Assembly: GCF_007859655.1 (NCBI RefSeq) | Contig: NZ_CP042304.1 | Coordinates: 2,108,001 to 2,172,000 of the forward strand | Direction of reading: 5' to 3' | Source of the DNA: Devosia ginsengisoli | GTDB taxonomy: Bacteria; Pseudomonadota; Alphaproteobacteria; Rhizobiales; Devosiaceae | Length of the DNA stretch: 64,000 bases | Shown here: positions 35,318 through 43,304 of the stretch, in pieces | Position numbering within the stretch: the first letter of the stretch is position 1 | How the letters are laid out: each line of letters opens with the position of its first letter | Made by a program: the position numbers and the translations under genes | The notes under the pieces: model-generated | The model's input: the letters and a program-made list of their open reading frames with translations, nothing else | The model's database searches: none | What the model was told of the DNA's origin: nothing

Positions 35318-36829
35318 CTACGCGTTCGCGCTGCGCCGGGTTTTGGAGGCATCCTTGCGGGCCTTGCCCCAGCGCTGCTTGTTATTAGCCGCGGCGGCCG
35401 GCTTGCCATCCACGCGCTTGGCCACCGGCTTGCCGGTCTCGCTGTCGCGGCGCACGCGGTTCACCTGCCCGTCATTGCGCGCCCGCGGCGCCTCGGACGG
35501 CTGGTGATGCGGCTGCGGCTGGCTCTTGCCGCCCAGTTCCTTGGCGAAATCGGCAAACGGACGACGCTCGGCCGGCGAACGACGATCAGCCTGCGGCTGG
35601 CGCGGATTCTTGGCCGAACGCGGACCCGGCCGGCCACCATTGGGCTTCTTGTAGGCCGAGCGCGGCGCTTCGACGACACCGGTGTCGTTGCCGGTATGTA
35701 GATCGCCGGTATAGGGCAGCGTCCGGCGGATCAGCCGTTCCACGTCGCGCAGCTTGCCGCGCTCGGTGCCGTCGCACAGCGTGATCGCCGTGCCCGAAGC
35801 GCCGTTTCGGCCAGTGCGGCCGATGCGGTGCACATAATTCTCCGGATCGTCGGGCAGCTCGTAATTCACCACATGGGTGATACCGGGCACGTCGATGCCG
35901 CGCGCCGCGATATCGGTGGCAACCAGAATGCGCACATCGCCTGAGGCAAAGCCCTTGAGCGCCGCTTGGCGGGCATTCTGGCTCTTGTTGCCATGAATGG
36001 CCGCAGCCTTGTGCCCGTCGATCTCGAGATTCTTGGCGACGCGATCGGCGCCATGCTTGGTGCGCGAGAAGATGATCACGCGTTCCATATTCTCTTCTTG
36101 GCTGGCCAGCAGCTCGTTGAGCACGCCACGCTTGGCCTTGGCACCGGAGAGGATCACGCGCTGGTCGATCTTGACCACGGTGGAACCGGCCACCGACGCA
36201 TCGACGCGCACCGGATCCTGCAGCAGGCTTTTTGCCAGATCCGCCACTTCAGGCGCCATCGTGGCCGAGAACATCATGGTGTGGCGTTTGATGCCGATGG
36301 CCTTGGCCACCGCGCGCACCGGGGCGATGAAGCCCATGTCGAGCATGCGGTCGGCTTCATCCAGCACGAACCAGCGCGTCTCGTTGAGCCGGATCTTGCC
36401 GTCATCCATCAGGTCCTTGAGGCGACCAGGGGTGGCGACGGTAATATCGACGCCGCGCTCCAGGCGCTTGACCTGATGGTAGCGCGACACGCCGCCCAGC
36501 AGCAGCACGGTATCGAGCTTCATCTTGGAGCCGGCGAACTTGCGGATGGCTTCGTCGATCTGCACGGCCAGTTCGCGCGTCGGCGCCAGGATGAGCGCGC
36601 GGGTGGTCAGCGGCCGCGGGCGACCATTGAGGGTCAGCAGCCCCGCCAGGATCGGCAGGCCGAAAGCAGCGGTCTTGCCCGAGCCGGTCTGGGCAATGCC
36701 CATCATGTCCTTGCCCTCGAGGAGCTTGGGAATGGCCTGGGTCTGGATTTTGGTAGGCTCGGTGAAGCCGCCGGCAGTCAGGCTGTCGGTGAGAATGGTC
36801 GGCAGGCCGAGAGAAATGAAGTCGTTCAA
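35318..36829 (-). CDS. DEAD/DEAH-box ATP-dependent RNA helicase (RhlE-like)
   Basis: The 503-residue cytoplasmic helicase remodels RNA. It has the Q motif (GFTEPTKIQTQAIP), AQTGSGKT, PTRELA, DEAD in VLDEADRMLD, SAT, and HRIGRTGR, followed by a basic, low-complexity C-terminal tail of about 120 residues rich in R, K, P and N, typical of RNA-binding extensions. I place the start at TTG 36829 (NDFISLGLPTIL follows), because the ATG-initiated frame at 36904 adds residues unlike the family. The start is therefore uncertain. Confidence 0.9.
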   Translation of the reverse strand: MNDFISLGLPTILTDSLTAGGFTEPTKIQTQAIPKLLEGKDMMGIAQTGSGKTAAFGLPILAGLLTLNGRPRPLTTRALILAPTRELAVQIDEAIRKFAGSKMKLDTVLLLGGVSRYHQVKRLERGVDITVATPGRLKDLMDDGKIRLNETRWFVLDEADRMLDMGFIAPVRAVAKAIGIKRHTMMFSATMAPEVADLAKSLLQDPVRVDASVAGSTVVKIDQRVILSGAKAKRGVLNELLASQEENMERVIIFSRTKHGADRVAKNLEIDGHKAAAIHGNKSQNARQAALKGFASGDVRILVATDIAARGIDVPGITHVVNYELPDDPENYVHRIGRTGRNGASGTAITLCDGTERGKLRDVERLIRRTLPYTGDLHTGNDTGVVEAPRSAYKKPNGGRPGPRSAKNPRQPQADRRSPAERRPFADFAKELGGKSQPQPHHQPSEAPRARNDGQVNRVRRDSETGKPVAKRVDGKPAAAANNKQRWGKARKDASKTRRSANA

Positions 36830-37170
36830 AAGACACGTCTTTCTGCGCCGATACGGCGCTTGCAGGCGCGCAGGACAATGCAGCGCGCTTGTCGCCGAAC
36901 GCATGGGCGTCGGCGGGTCAACAGGTGCAATCGGGCGATAAGATTGGGCTATCGCGCGGGTGCTGGCTCGAACCCGGACGGAACTGGCAATGCCAATCTG
37001 GTTTCCGGGCTGACTTCGCCGCTCACCGCATGGGATAAGAAGAGAAGTCCGTCACAATAATCTAGGTGCCGGACACTGCCGGCTGCGACGATGGCGCTGA
37101 TATGGGGGAGAGCCGCCGAAATAGCAAGGAAATTCGGGAATCCGCCACGCATGGTGGGGTTGCAAAGCGG
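36830..37170. other. Intergenic stretch without a recognised gene
   Basis: About 340 bases separate the divergent DEAD-box and FecB-like genes. I find no convincing reading frame, tRNA or RNA structure. The DEAD-box promoter should lie in its first 100-150 bases. The rest up to 37287 is a family B repeat. Confidence 0.5.
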
Positions 37171-37287
37171 ATACCCCCTCCTAACCTCCCCCTGATAGGG
37201 GGAGGAACAGATCGAGGTACTTGGCACGATCTTGCCTCACCCACCAGCCGGATTCCTCCCCCTATCAGGGGAGGTTAGGAGGGGGTA
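37171..37287. repeat. Family B inverted repeat (copy B6)
   Basis: ATACCCCCTCCTAACCTCCC at the left end is complementary to GGGAGGTTAGGAGGGGGTA at the right. Copies with the same ends occur at 41847-41954 and 46865-46985, all around the internal word AACAGATCGAG or GAGCAGATCGAG. Confidence 0.85.
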
Positions 37288-37318
37288 CTTCACGCATGCC
37301 CGTGCTAGAACCCCTCTC

Positions 37319-38260
37319 ATGTTTCGCACCCTCCTCGCCCTCATTCTCCTCGTCTCCCCCGCCCTCGCCGCCGAATGGACCTATACCGACGGCGCCGGCA
37401 AGACCGTCACCCTGCCCGAGCCGCCCAACCGCATCATCGCCCATATCAATGCTGCGGCCGCCCTCATCCCGCTCGGCATCAAGCCCATTGGCGTCTTCCT
37501 CGATGGCCCACCCTCGGTCGACCGCGCCATGGAAGACCTAGATCTCACCGGCGTCGCAATCGTCGGCCGCGGCTGGTATGAGCTCGATGCCGAAGCCGTG
37601 CTGGCGCTCGACCCCGACCTGATCATCACCGAATACTGGCCGCGCGAGGGCTTTTACGGCGGCGCCGTGGGCGATGTCGCCATCACCGGCCAGATCGAAT
37701 CCATCGCACCCATTGTCGGTCCGGCGCAGGGCAAGTCCATCCTGACCATGCTCGATGATTTCGCCGCCCTGGCCACAAGCCTCGGCGCCGATCCCGACGC
37801 GCCAGCCGTACTGGCCGACAGGGCGGCCTTCGACGCCGCGCTGGCCCGCTTCAAATCCACCGTCGCGGCGCATCCAGGTCTGACCGTCATGGCCGCATCA
37901 CCCGGCTCCGGCGGCCTTTCTGTCGCCGCGCCATCAGAATTCGCCGAACTCTCCGATTTCGCCGCCTGGGGCCTCGACCTTGTCGTGCCCACCACCGACC
38001 CCGACAGCAGCTACCAGACCCTGAGCTGGGAAAACGCCAATCTCTACCCCGCCGACATCATCCTGCTCGATGATCGCTGGGGTTCCCGCACCGCCGAAAC
38101 CCTCGCCGCCCAGCCCTTGGCCGAACGCCTCCCCGCCGTCGCCGCCGGCCAGGTGGGCGACTGGCCCGCCGGCTGGATCAGGAGCTATCGCGTCTATGCG
38201 GAGCAGTTGGATGAGCTGACGGACCTGATCGAGCGGAGCGATGCGGGATTGGTGGACTGA
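37319..38260 (+). CDS. FecB-like ABC substrate-binding protein
   Basis: The 313-residue exported protein has a Sec signal (MFRTLLALILLVSPALAAEW) and the periplasmic-binding protein type III fold: VTLPEPPNRIIAHINAAAAL near residue 30 and LALDPDLIITE near residue 100. The family binds iron-siderophores, haem or cobalamin. No permease or ATPase gene is near, so it works with a transporter encoded elsewhere or is an orphan. ATG 37319 starts at the signal peptide. Confidence 0.8.
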   Translation: MFRTLLALILLVSPALAAEWTYTDGAGKTVTLPEPPNRIIAHINAAAALIPLGIKPIGVFLDGPPSVDRAMEDLDLTGVAIVGRGWYELDAEAVLALDPDLIITEYWPREGFYGGAVGDVAITGQIESIAPIVGPAQGKSILTMLDDFAALATSLGADPDAPAVLADRAAFDAALARFKSTVAAHPGLTVMAASPGSGGLSVAAPSEFAELSDFAAWGLDLVVPTTDPDSSYQTLSWENANLYPADIILLDDRWGSRTAETLAAQPLAERLPAVAAGQVGDWPAGWIRSYRVYAEQLDELTDLIERSDAGLVD

Positions 38261-38274
38261 CGCGCCTGCTCCCC

Positions 38275-38370
38275 AAGACCTCATGGTGAGCTTGTCGAAC
38301 CACGAGGTCGAGCGAGTGGAGGCCTCGGTGCCACGCCCTCGTGGTTCGACGGGCTCACCATGAGGTCTAC
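38275..38370. repeat. Family A palindromic repeat (copy A4)
   Basis: AGACCTCATGGTGAGCTTG with TCGAACCACGAGG is followed by CCTCGTGGTTCGAC and CTCACCATGAGGTCT. It lies between convergent genes and may terminate both. Confidence 0.8.
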
Positions 38371-38401
38371 TGACAGGTCGCTCCGACCCGCATGTTAGGG
38401 A

Positions 38402-39190
38402 CTAAATCCCCCCATACCAGTCATATCCATTATCCGGCCAATAGCCGCCTTTGCCCTGCCCGAACGGGCTGAGGTCATCCACTAGCTCGATCGTGTGCAG
38501 GTATTTCGGCTGCTTGTAGCCCAGCGCCCGCTCGATCCGCAGCCGTATCGGCGCGCCATTGCTGACCGGCAGCACCGCATCGTTGAGCCCATAGCTCAAA
38601 ATCGTCTGCGGATGATACGCATCCACCAGGTCCGAACTCTCGTAATAGAGAATGTCCCCGGTCAGCGTGCGCTGGATATTGTCGTAGCAGTGATAGACGC
38701 AGAACCGCGCTTGCGGCTTCACCCCCGCCATGTCGAGAATGGGTCCGAGCGGCGTGCCCGTCCATTTGGCGATGCAGCTCCAGCCCTCGACGCAGTCGTG
38801 CCGCGTGATCTGGCTGCGAGAGGGCATGTTGCGCAGCTCCGCCAGCGAAAAGCTCACCTCACGCTCCACCATGCCCTTCACCGTCAGCCGGTACGGCTCG
38901 AAATTCTGCATCCGGAGGAACATGTATTCGGGCGTACTCGGCTCCACCGAACCGTTGGGCTTCATGCCCTGGCGGATTTCGCTGGCCGAATATTCCCGCG
39001 CCAGTGCCTGGTCGCCGATCAGCGCGCGCTGCGCCCGATAGGTCAGCACATTGGCCTGCTCCATGACATGGCGCACCGGGTTGCTCTTGTCGCCGAGGAA
39101 ATTGAACTGGTCGCAACCGGCCAGCACCAGCCCCGACCCCGCCACGGCCGAGCTGCGCAGGAAATTGCGGCGTGTGATCAGCCTGCTCAT
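38402..39190 (-). CDS. Molybdopterin-dependent oxidoreductase, sulfite oxidase/MsrP family, lipoprotein
   Basis: The 262-residue protein has a twin-arginine signal (RRNFLRSS) and a lipobox LVLAGC with Cys26, so it should be exported folded and lipid-anchored. RHDCVEGWSCIAKWTG contains the molybdenum-ligand cysteine Cys133 (compare the CVEAWS motif of YedY/MsrP). Its gene overlaps the cytochrome b gene by four bases; the two are the natural catalytic and membrane electron-donor pair. With the adjacent methionine-repeat protein, sigma factor and NrsF it matches the SigF reactive-chlorine regulon of Azospira, in which such an enzyme reduces methionine sulfoxide. The methionine sulfoxide substrate is an inference. 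Confidence 0.82.
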   Translation of the reverse strand: MSRLITRRNFLRSSAVAGSGLVLAGCDQFNFLGDKSNPVRHVMEQANVLTYRAQRALIGDQALAREYSASEIRQGMKPNGSVEPSTPEYMFLRMQNFEPYRLTVKGMVEREVSFSLAELRNMPSRSQITRHDCVEGWSCIAKWTGTPLGPILDMAGVKPQARFCVYHCYDNIQRTLTGDILYYESSDLVDAYHPQTILSYGLNDAVLPVSNGAPIRLRIERALGYKQPKYLHTIELVDDLSPFGQGKGGYWPDNGYDWYGGI

Positions 39191-40035
39191 GGCCTGTCTC
39201 CTTCAGCGCCCGGCGTACCGGGGCTGGCGCGATACCAGCCAGTCACCATCGAGCGCAGTTCATTGATCGGTCCGGCCGCGAAGACCATGATGATGTGGAT
39301 GATGAAAAACGCCACCAGCAGCAGCATGACCGTGAAGTGGATGGTCCGCGCCGTCTGCCGCCCGCCGAAAATATCCAGCAACCACGGCCAGGCCGTATCC
39401 ATGCCCGGGCTCATCGTCAGCCCCGTGGCGACGATCAGCGGGAACAGGATGAAGAACACCGTGAAATAGCTCAGCTTCTGCAGCGGCCCATAGCTGCGGC
39501 CGTGGCGGAAGCGCAGCGTCGCATGCGCGGCCACATCCCGCGGCACGCCCGCTATGTCGGCCGGCTTGGGCACGATGTCCCGCCTGATATGACCGTTGAT
39601 GAAGCTGGCGACGAACCAGATCAGCATCGTCGCGACGAAGATCCAGCCGAAAAAGAAATGCACCACGCGCCCGGTGCCCAGGTCGCGATAGGAGGGAATG
39701 GTCACTGCTCCCGGAAACGCCGTGAATGTCGGACGCGCCGCATCCCCGCTCATGCCCAGCACCCCCGTCGTATCGAACGTATTGCCGAACAGGATCGTCC
39801 GCCCCCGCGGTCCCTCCGCACTATTGACCGCCCCGATTTCGAGAATGGCATTCTCATATTCGAAGCCCGATTCATTGCCGATATAGAGCGCCGGATGCGC
39901 ATTGAAGATCTGCAGCCCAGTCAGCAGCAGGAAAAATAGGCAGATCGCCCACACCCAATGGGTCACCCGCGTCCAGATCGACTGGCGATAGATCAGCGGA
40001 CCTTTGCTATCAGGCAATTCAGTGGCGTCGCTCAT
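39187..40035 (-). CDS. Cytochrome b561-type membrane electron carrier
   Basis: The 282-residue protein has four main TM segments with paired histidines: RVTHWVWAICLF, RVVHFFFGWIF, FPLIVATGLTM and TIHFTVMLLLVAFFIIHI. This is the b-type cytochrome class that passes quinol electrons to periplasmic molybdoenzymes. ATG 40035 with GGGGGAG upstream is chosen; an in-frame extension to 40176 overlaps the upstream gene. It is translationally coupled to the molybdenum enzyme and 85 bp downstream of the methionine-repeat gene. Confidence 0.82.
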   Translation of the reverse strand: MSDATELPDSKGPLIYRQSIWTRVTHWVWAICLFFLLLTGLQIFNAHPALYIGNESGFEYENAILEIGAVNSAEGPRGRTILFGNTFDTTGVLGMSGDAARPTFTAFPGAVTIPSYRDLGTGRVVHFFFGWIFVATMLIWFVASFINGHIRRDIVPKPADIAGVPRDVAAHATLRFRHGRSYGPLQKLSYFTVFFILFPLIVATGLTMSPGMDTAWPWLLDIFGGRQTARTIHFTVMLLLVAFFIIHIIMVFAAGPINELRSMVTGWYRASPGTPGAEGDRP

Positions 40036-40120
40036 CTTCTCCCCCGGAGGCATCGAGGCCATCTGCCCCGCGCGAGCAGTAACGGTGCCGCGCGGGACAA
40101 ATGATGCATAGCACGGATAA

Positions 40121-40495
40121 TTATTTCGTTGCGGGCGCCATTGCGTCGGTGGACATCGCGTCAATGGCCATGGCATCCGCAGGGCTGCTCATCTCACCCA
40201 GGCCCAGCGACTCGATGGCGCCCATCACATCCGCGCCCTGGTGCAGCCCATGGCAGGCGGTGGCGGCGGCAAGCTGCGCCGCCGGAAAGGTGATGCCGCC
40301 AGCCTGCTCCATGCACAGCTTGAACTCGTCGTCAGTCAGTGGCGTCGCCGCCGCCGGCGCCATGGCGTCCGTCGCCATCGCATCAGTGGACATCGCATCA
40401 GTGGACATCGCGTCCTGCGCGAAAGCAGCCGGAGCGACGGTGAAAGCAATGGCGGCAATAGCGGCCAGCGACAGGCCGCGCAGGGCAAAGGTCAT
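40121..40495 (-). CDS. mrpX: Exported methionine-repeat protein, MrpX/MxKDx-like
   Basis: The 124-residue protein has a Sec signal ending AAFAQ. Mature residues 28-47 are pentapeptide repeats of the MSTDA type (MSTDA, MSTDA, MATDA, MAPAA), and a second block (MAIDA, MSTDA, MAPAT) closes the C terminus. Between them lies a core with two cysteines, LTDDEFKLCMEQAGG and ATACHGLHQ. The repeat is M-x-T-D-x where the described family has M-x-K-D-x. In Azospira such a peptide is oxidised by hypochlorite as a sacrificial methionine sink and is regenerated by a periplasmic reductase. Its own promoter matches that of the sigma gene. Confidence 0.7.
   Translation of the reverse strand: MTFALRGLSLAAIAAIAFTVAPAAFAQDAMSTDAMSTDAMATDAMAPAAATPLTDDEFKLCMEQAGGITFPAAQLAAATACHGLHQGADVMGAIESLGLGEMSSPADAMAIDAMSTDAMAPATK
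40381..40410. repeat. Tandem 15-bp repeat within the methionine-repeat gene
   Basis: CATCAGTGGACATCG occurs twice in perfect tandem. Each unit encodes one M-S-T-D-A pentapeptide on the minus strand, so the repeat number could change by slippage. Confidence 0.8.
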
Positions 40496-40546
40496 GATTT
40501 ATCTCCCGAAATCGACCACGCCCCCGGCGCGGTTCATGCCGGGCCA

Positions 40547-40572
40547 TTCGCCATGCCCCGCCTGCCGGTTAC
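40547..40572 (-). promoter_or_regulatory. ECF SigF-type promoter of the methionine-repeat operon
   Basis: On the minus strand GTAACC (40572-40567) is followed after exactly 16 bases by CGAA (40550-40547), the pattern reported for Caulobacter SigF promoters. Transcription would start about 40540, some 45 bases upstream of the ATG at 40495. Confidence 0.75.
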
Positions 40573-40626
40573 GTCCTCACGCCGACGTGATGCCCACTTG
40601 CCCATTCCCTCCCCCGCCCGGCCCAT

Positions 40627-40652
40627 GTAACCATGCCGCCATGCCGAGCGAA
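40627..40652 (+). promoter_or_regulatory. ECF SigF-type autoregulatory promoter of the sigma gene
   Basis: GTAACC at 40627-40632 and CGAA at 40649-40652 are separated by exactly 16 bases. The predicted start is only a few bases before ATG 40663, so the sigma transcript may be nearly leaderless. Confidence 0.75.
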
Positions 40653-40662
40653 TGGACTGGCA

Positions 40663-41214
40663 ATGCAGACTGATCCGACCGAGACGCGATTGCGGGAACT
40701 GATGCTCGCCTCGCTCGACGGCGATGCGGCCGCCTATCGCACGCTGCTGTCGGAACTCGGCCGTCACCTGCGCGCTTATTTCACCCGGCGGCTCACCCCC
40801 GCCTTTGCCTCGCACGCGGAGGATCTCGTGCAGGAGACCCTGCTGGCCATTCATAGCCGCCGCATGACCTATGATCGCAACCGCCCCTTCACCGCCTGGC
40901 TGCATGCCGTGGCGCATCACAAATTCGTCGATCACGTCCGCCGCCAGTCCATCCGCCTGACCGTGCCGCTCGAGGACGACGCCCCCATTTTCGCCCATGA
41001 CGACAATGCCGATGCCCTGGCACGGCGCGATCTCGATGTCGTGCTCGACACCATTCCCGCCCGCACCGGCGACCTGATCCGCCGCACGAAAATCCAGGGC
41101 GCCTCGGTGGCCGAAGCCGCCGCCGCCCATGGCATTTCCGAAACTGCCGCCAAGGTCTCCATCCATCGCGGGCTCAAGTCGCTGGCCGCGCGCTTTGCGG
41201 GAGGCTCGAAATGA
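40663..41214 (+). CDS. sigF: ECF RNA polymerase sigma factor, SigF-like
   Basis: The 183-residue protein has sigma region 2 (HAEDLVQETLLAIHSRRMTYD, PFTAWLHAVAHHKFVDHVRR) and region 4 (GASVAEAAAAHGISETAAKVSIHRGLKSLAARF). There is no long C-terminal extension. It directs RNA polymerase to the GTAACC-N16-CGAA sites. ATG 40663 is chosen because it lies just after the predicted promoter; ATG 40633 in the same frame would fall inside it. Its 3' end overlaps nrsF by four bases, the usual sigma/anti-sigma arrangement. Confidence 0.88.
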   Translation: MQTDPTETRLRELMLASLDGDAAAYRTLLSELGRHLRAYFTRRLTPAFASHAEDLVQETLLAIHSRRMTYDRNRPFTAWLHAVAHHKFVDHVRRQSIRLTVPLEDDAPIFAHDDNADALARRDLDVVLDTIPARTGDLIRRTKIQGASVAEAAAAHGISETAAKVSIHRGLKSLAARFAGGSK

Positions 41215-41843
41215 CCGATGACCTGATCGCCCGCCTTTCCGCCGATCTCAAGCCGGTGCGCCGCATGGCCATGCAGCGCCTGCTGTTCGGTGCCCTGCTG
41301 CTTAGCGGCGTCGTCGCCGCCATTGCCATGCTGGCTTTGCTCGGCATGCGGCCCGACATGGACGTGGCCACCACGACCATGACCTATTGGACCAAGTTCG
41401 GCTACACTTTGGCCTTCGCCCTGCTCGGCCTCGCCGCCACATTAGTGCTGGCCCGCCCCGACGGCCACACACGCTGGCCCTGGCTGCTGGGCTTCGGCCT
41501 GCTCGACCTGCTGCTGGTCTTCGCCGTAGTCCAGCTTGCCCGCGCCGACGACATGATGCCGCTCATCATGGGCTCGTCCATCCTGCGCGCGCTGACCTAT
41601 ATCCCGGTTTTTGCCTTGCCGGTCCTGCTCGCCGCAATCCTCGCCCTCCGCCGCATGGCCCCCGCCAACCCGACTCTGGCCGGCTTCGCCGCTGGCATCA
41701 TGGCCGGCGGCACCGGCGCCTGGATCTACGCCTTCGCCTGCGACGAAACCGGCATGATGTTCCTGGCGCTCTGGTACACGCTGGCGATGGTCATCGTGGG
41801 TGGATTGGGCGCGGTGCTGGGGCGGTTTTTGCTGCGCTGGTAA
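41211..41843 (+). CDS. nrsF: NrsF (DUF1109) membrane anti-sigma factor
   Basis: The 210-residue inner-membrane protein starts with a short cytoplasmic segment (MTDDLIARLSADLKPVRRM) typical of DUF1109 and then six hydrophobic helices. It holds the sigma factor inactive until an envelope oxidative signal. A cysteine in a late segment (YAFACDETGMM), in the region where NrsF proteins are thought to sense oxidants, is present. It overlaps sigF by four bases. Confidence 0.87.
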   Translation: MTDDLIARLSADLKPVRRMAMQRLLFGALLLSGVVAAIAMLALLGMRPDMDVATTTMTYWTKFGYTLAFALLGLAATLVLARPDGHTRWPWLLGFGLLDLLLVFAVVQLARADDMMPLIMGSSILRALTYIPVFALPVLLAAILALRRMAPANPTLAGFAAGIMAGGTGAWIYAFACDETGMMFLALWYTLAMVIVGGLGAVLGRFLLRW

Positions 41844-41846
41844 GGG

Positions 41847-41954
41847 GATACCCCCTCCCAACCTCCCCCTGAGCAGATCGAGCTTGCAGCACGATATTGC
41901 CCAATCACCGGCCGGATTCCTCCCCCTATCAGGGGGAGGCTAGGAGGGGGTATC
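41847..41954. repeat. Family B inverted repeat (copy B7)
   Basis: GATACCCCCTCCCAACCTCC at the left end faces GGAGGCTAGGAGGGGGTATC at the right, with GAGCAGATCGAG inside. It separates convergent genes. Confidence 0.8.
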
Positions 41955-41977
41955 CGCGAAGACTCGTCTTCGCCGCC

Positions 41978-42625
41978 CTACTCTTCCCGCGCCGCCCAGT
42001 TCATCCCGCGCCGCATGATCGTCGCCATTTCCAGCACGTCGAATTCCTTGGCCTGATGCCCCAGCGTCGAGTGGAACACCTTGCCCTTGCCATGCATCCG
42101 CTTCCACGCCACCGGCATTTTCACGCCCTTGATCCAGGGCGCATGCTCGCCGCTGAATGTCGTCGTCGCCAGCACATGGTTGGAGGGGTCGACATGCATG
42201 TAATATTGCTCGGACGTATAGGCGAAGGACTTGATCCCCGCCATCACAGGGTCGAGCGGATCGGCCACGTCCACCGTATAGTCGATAATCCCGCCCGGAT
42301 GGGCCACCCACTGCCCGCCCACCATGAACTGATAGTCCACCGCGTCGCGGAAGGCGTCGCTCATGCCGCCGTGATGTCCGGCCAGCCCCACCCCGCCCTC
42401 GACCGCCTTGGTCAGGTTCTCCACCTCATCCTTCTCGATCTTGCTCATGGTGAAGATGGGGATGATGAGGCTCAGGTCGTGGATGGCCGGATCGGCAAAG
42501 GCCTTGGTCTCGGTCGCCGTGCGCACCGAAAATCCGTCCTCGTGCAGCCAACGACGATAGATGGCGGCGCATTCCTCCGGGTCATGCCCGGACCAGCCGC
42601 CATAGACGATCAATGCACTTTTCAT
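41978..42625 (-). CDS. ThuA-like domain protein
   Basis: The 215-residue protein begins MKSALIVYGGWSGHDPEE and follows the class I glutamine-amidotransferase-like ThuA fold, with LAGHHGGMSDAF, YMHVDPSNHVLA and GKVFHSTLGHQ. ThuA-like proteins are associated with sugar utilisation, but this member is distant from the second one at 48223 and has no sugar genes nearby. ATG 42625 is selected; the open frame upstream lies across the methyltransferase gene in another register. It is probably cytoplasmic. Confidence 0.8.
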   Translation of the reverse strand: MKSALIVYGGWSGHDPEECAAIYRRWLHEDGFSVRTATETKAFADPAIHDLSLIIPIFTMSKIEKDEVENLTKAVEGGVGLAGHHGGMSDAFRDAVDYQFMVGGQWVAHPGGIIDYTVDVADPLDPVMAGIKSFAYTSEQYYMHVDPSNHVLATTTFSGEHAPWIKGVKMPVAWKRMHGKGKVFHSTLGHQAKEFDVLEMATIMRRGMNWAAREE

Positions 42626-42671
42626 GCCGCAGACTCCGCAAATCGATTGGCGCGGAGAATACCCGACTGGT

Positions 42672-43304
42672 TCAGTATTGAAACCCCATCGGCCGCAGCA
42701 GCGCCACGAAGTGCAGCCGCCGCCCGAACCACCAGTCGAGCGGCGCGCCATAGAGCCCGACCCTGTCGGTCCAGCTCTCCCGCACCAGCCCGGAGCGCGC
42801 AAAGGCCTCGGTCCACTGGCCGCCATCGAGATAATTATAGGGCAGCCGCACATCGTGCCCGCGATTGCCCACCCAGTCCATCAGCCGCAGCGTCGGGCCG
42901 GCCAGCAGGCCCTCGCGCAGATGGTCCTTGATGACAACGCCACGCCGCGCCACGCGCCCGGCCTCGGCCAATACGGCCGCCGGATCGTCGGTATGGTGCA
43001 GTACATCGACAATGGTGACATAGTCGAAACTGTCATCGCCGAAAGGCAGCGTTACGCCGTCATACAGCGTCACCGGGATATGCGTCACCTTCCGGCGCAG
43101 CACGTCGACGCCTTCCACCCTGAGGTCGGGCCGCAGCGCCACCAGGCCCACCGCCACCTGCCCGTCGCCGCAACCAAGATCGAGCACAGTGCCGCCCTCG
43201 GGAATGGCCGCTGCCAGCGCTCCCGACAGCACTTTCACGCGCCGCCCGAACACCGCCTTGTCATGCACCCTGTTGAGCAGCCCCTTGGCCGAATGCGCGA
43301 TCAT
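42672..43304 (-). CDS. Class I SAM-dependent methyltransferase
   Basis: The 210-residue protein has VLDLGCGDGQVA (motif I, about residue 36), VEGVDVLRR (motif II) and FDYVTIVDVLHH (post II), so it binds S-adenosylmethionine. The N terminus MIAHSAKGLLNRVHDK starts at ATG 43304, overlapping the GtrA stop by four bases. The substrate is unknown; coupling to a GtrA flippase gene suggests a lipid-linked sugar or cell-surface substrate, as an inference. Confidence 0.84.
   Translation of the reverse strand: MIAHSAKGLLNRVHDKAVFGRRVKVLSGALAAAIPEGGTVLDLGCGDGQVAVGLVALRPDLRVEGVDVLRRKVTHIPVTLYDGVTLPFGDDSFDYVTIVDVLHHTDDPAAVLAEAGRVARRGVVIKDHLREGLLAGPTLRLMDWVGNRGHDVRLPYNYLDGGQWTEAFARSGLVRESWTDRVGLYGAPLDWWFGRRLHFVALLRPMGFQY

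Noticed and set aside
36830..36904. N-terminal extension of the DEAD-box frame from 36904
   Set aside because: The added 25 residues are Arg/Cys-rich and absent from the family; TTG 36829 fits the homologous start.
36960..36990. GGCTCGAACCCGG resembling a tRNA T-arm on the minus strand
   Set aside because: The flanking bases do not form the required five-base stem, and no acceptor or anticodon stem is found.
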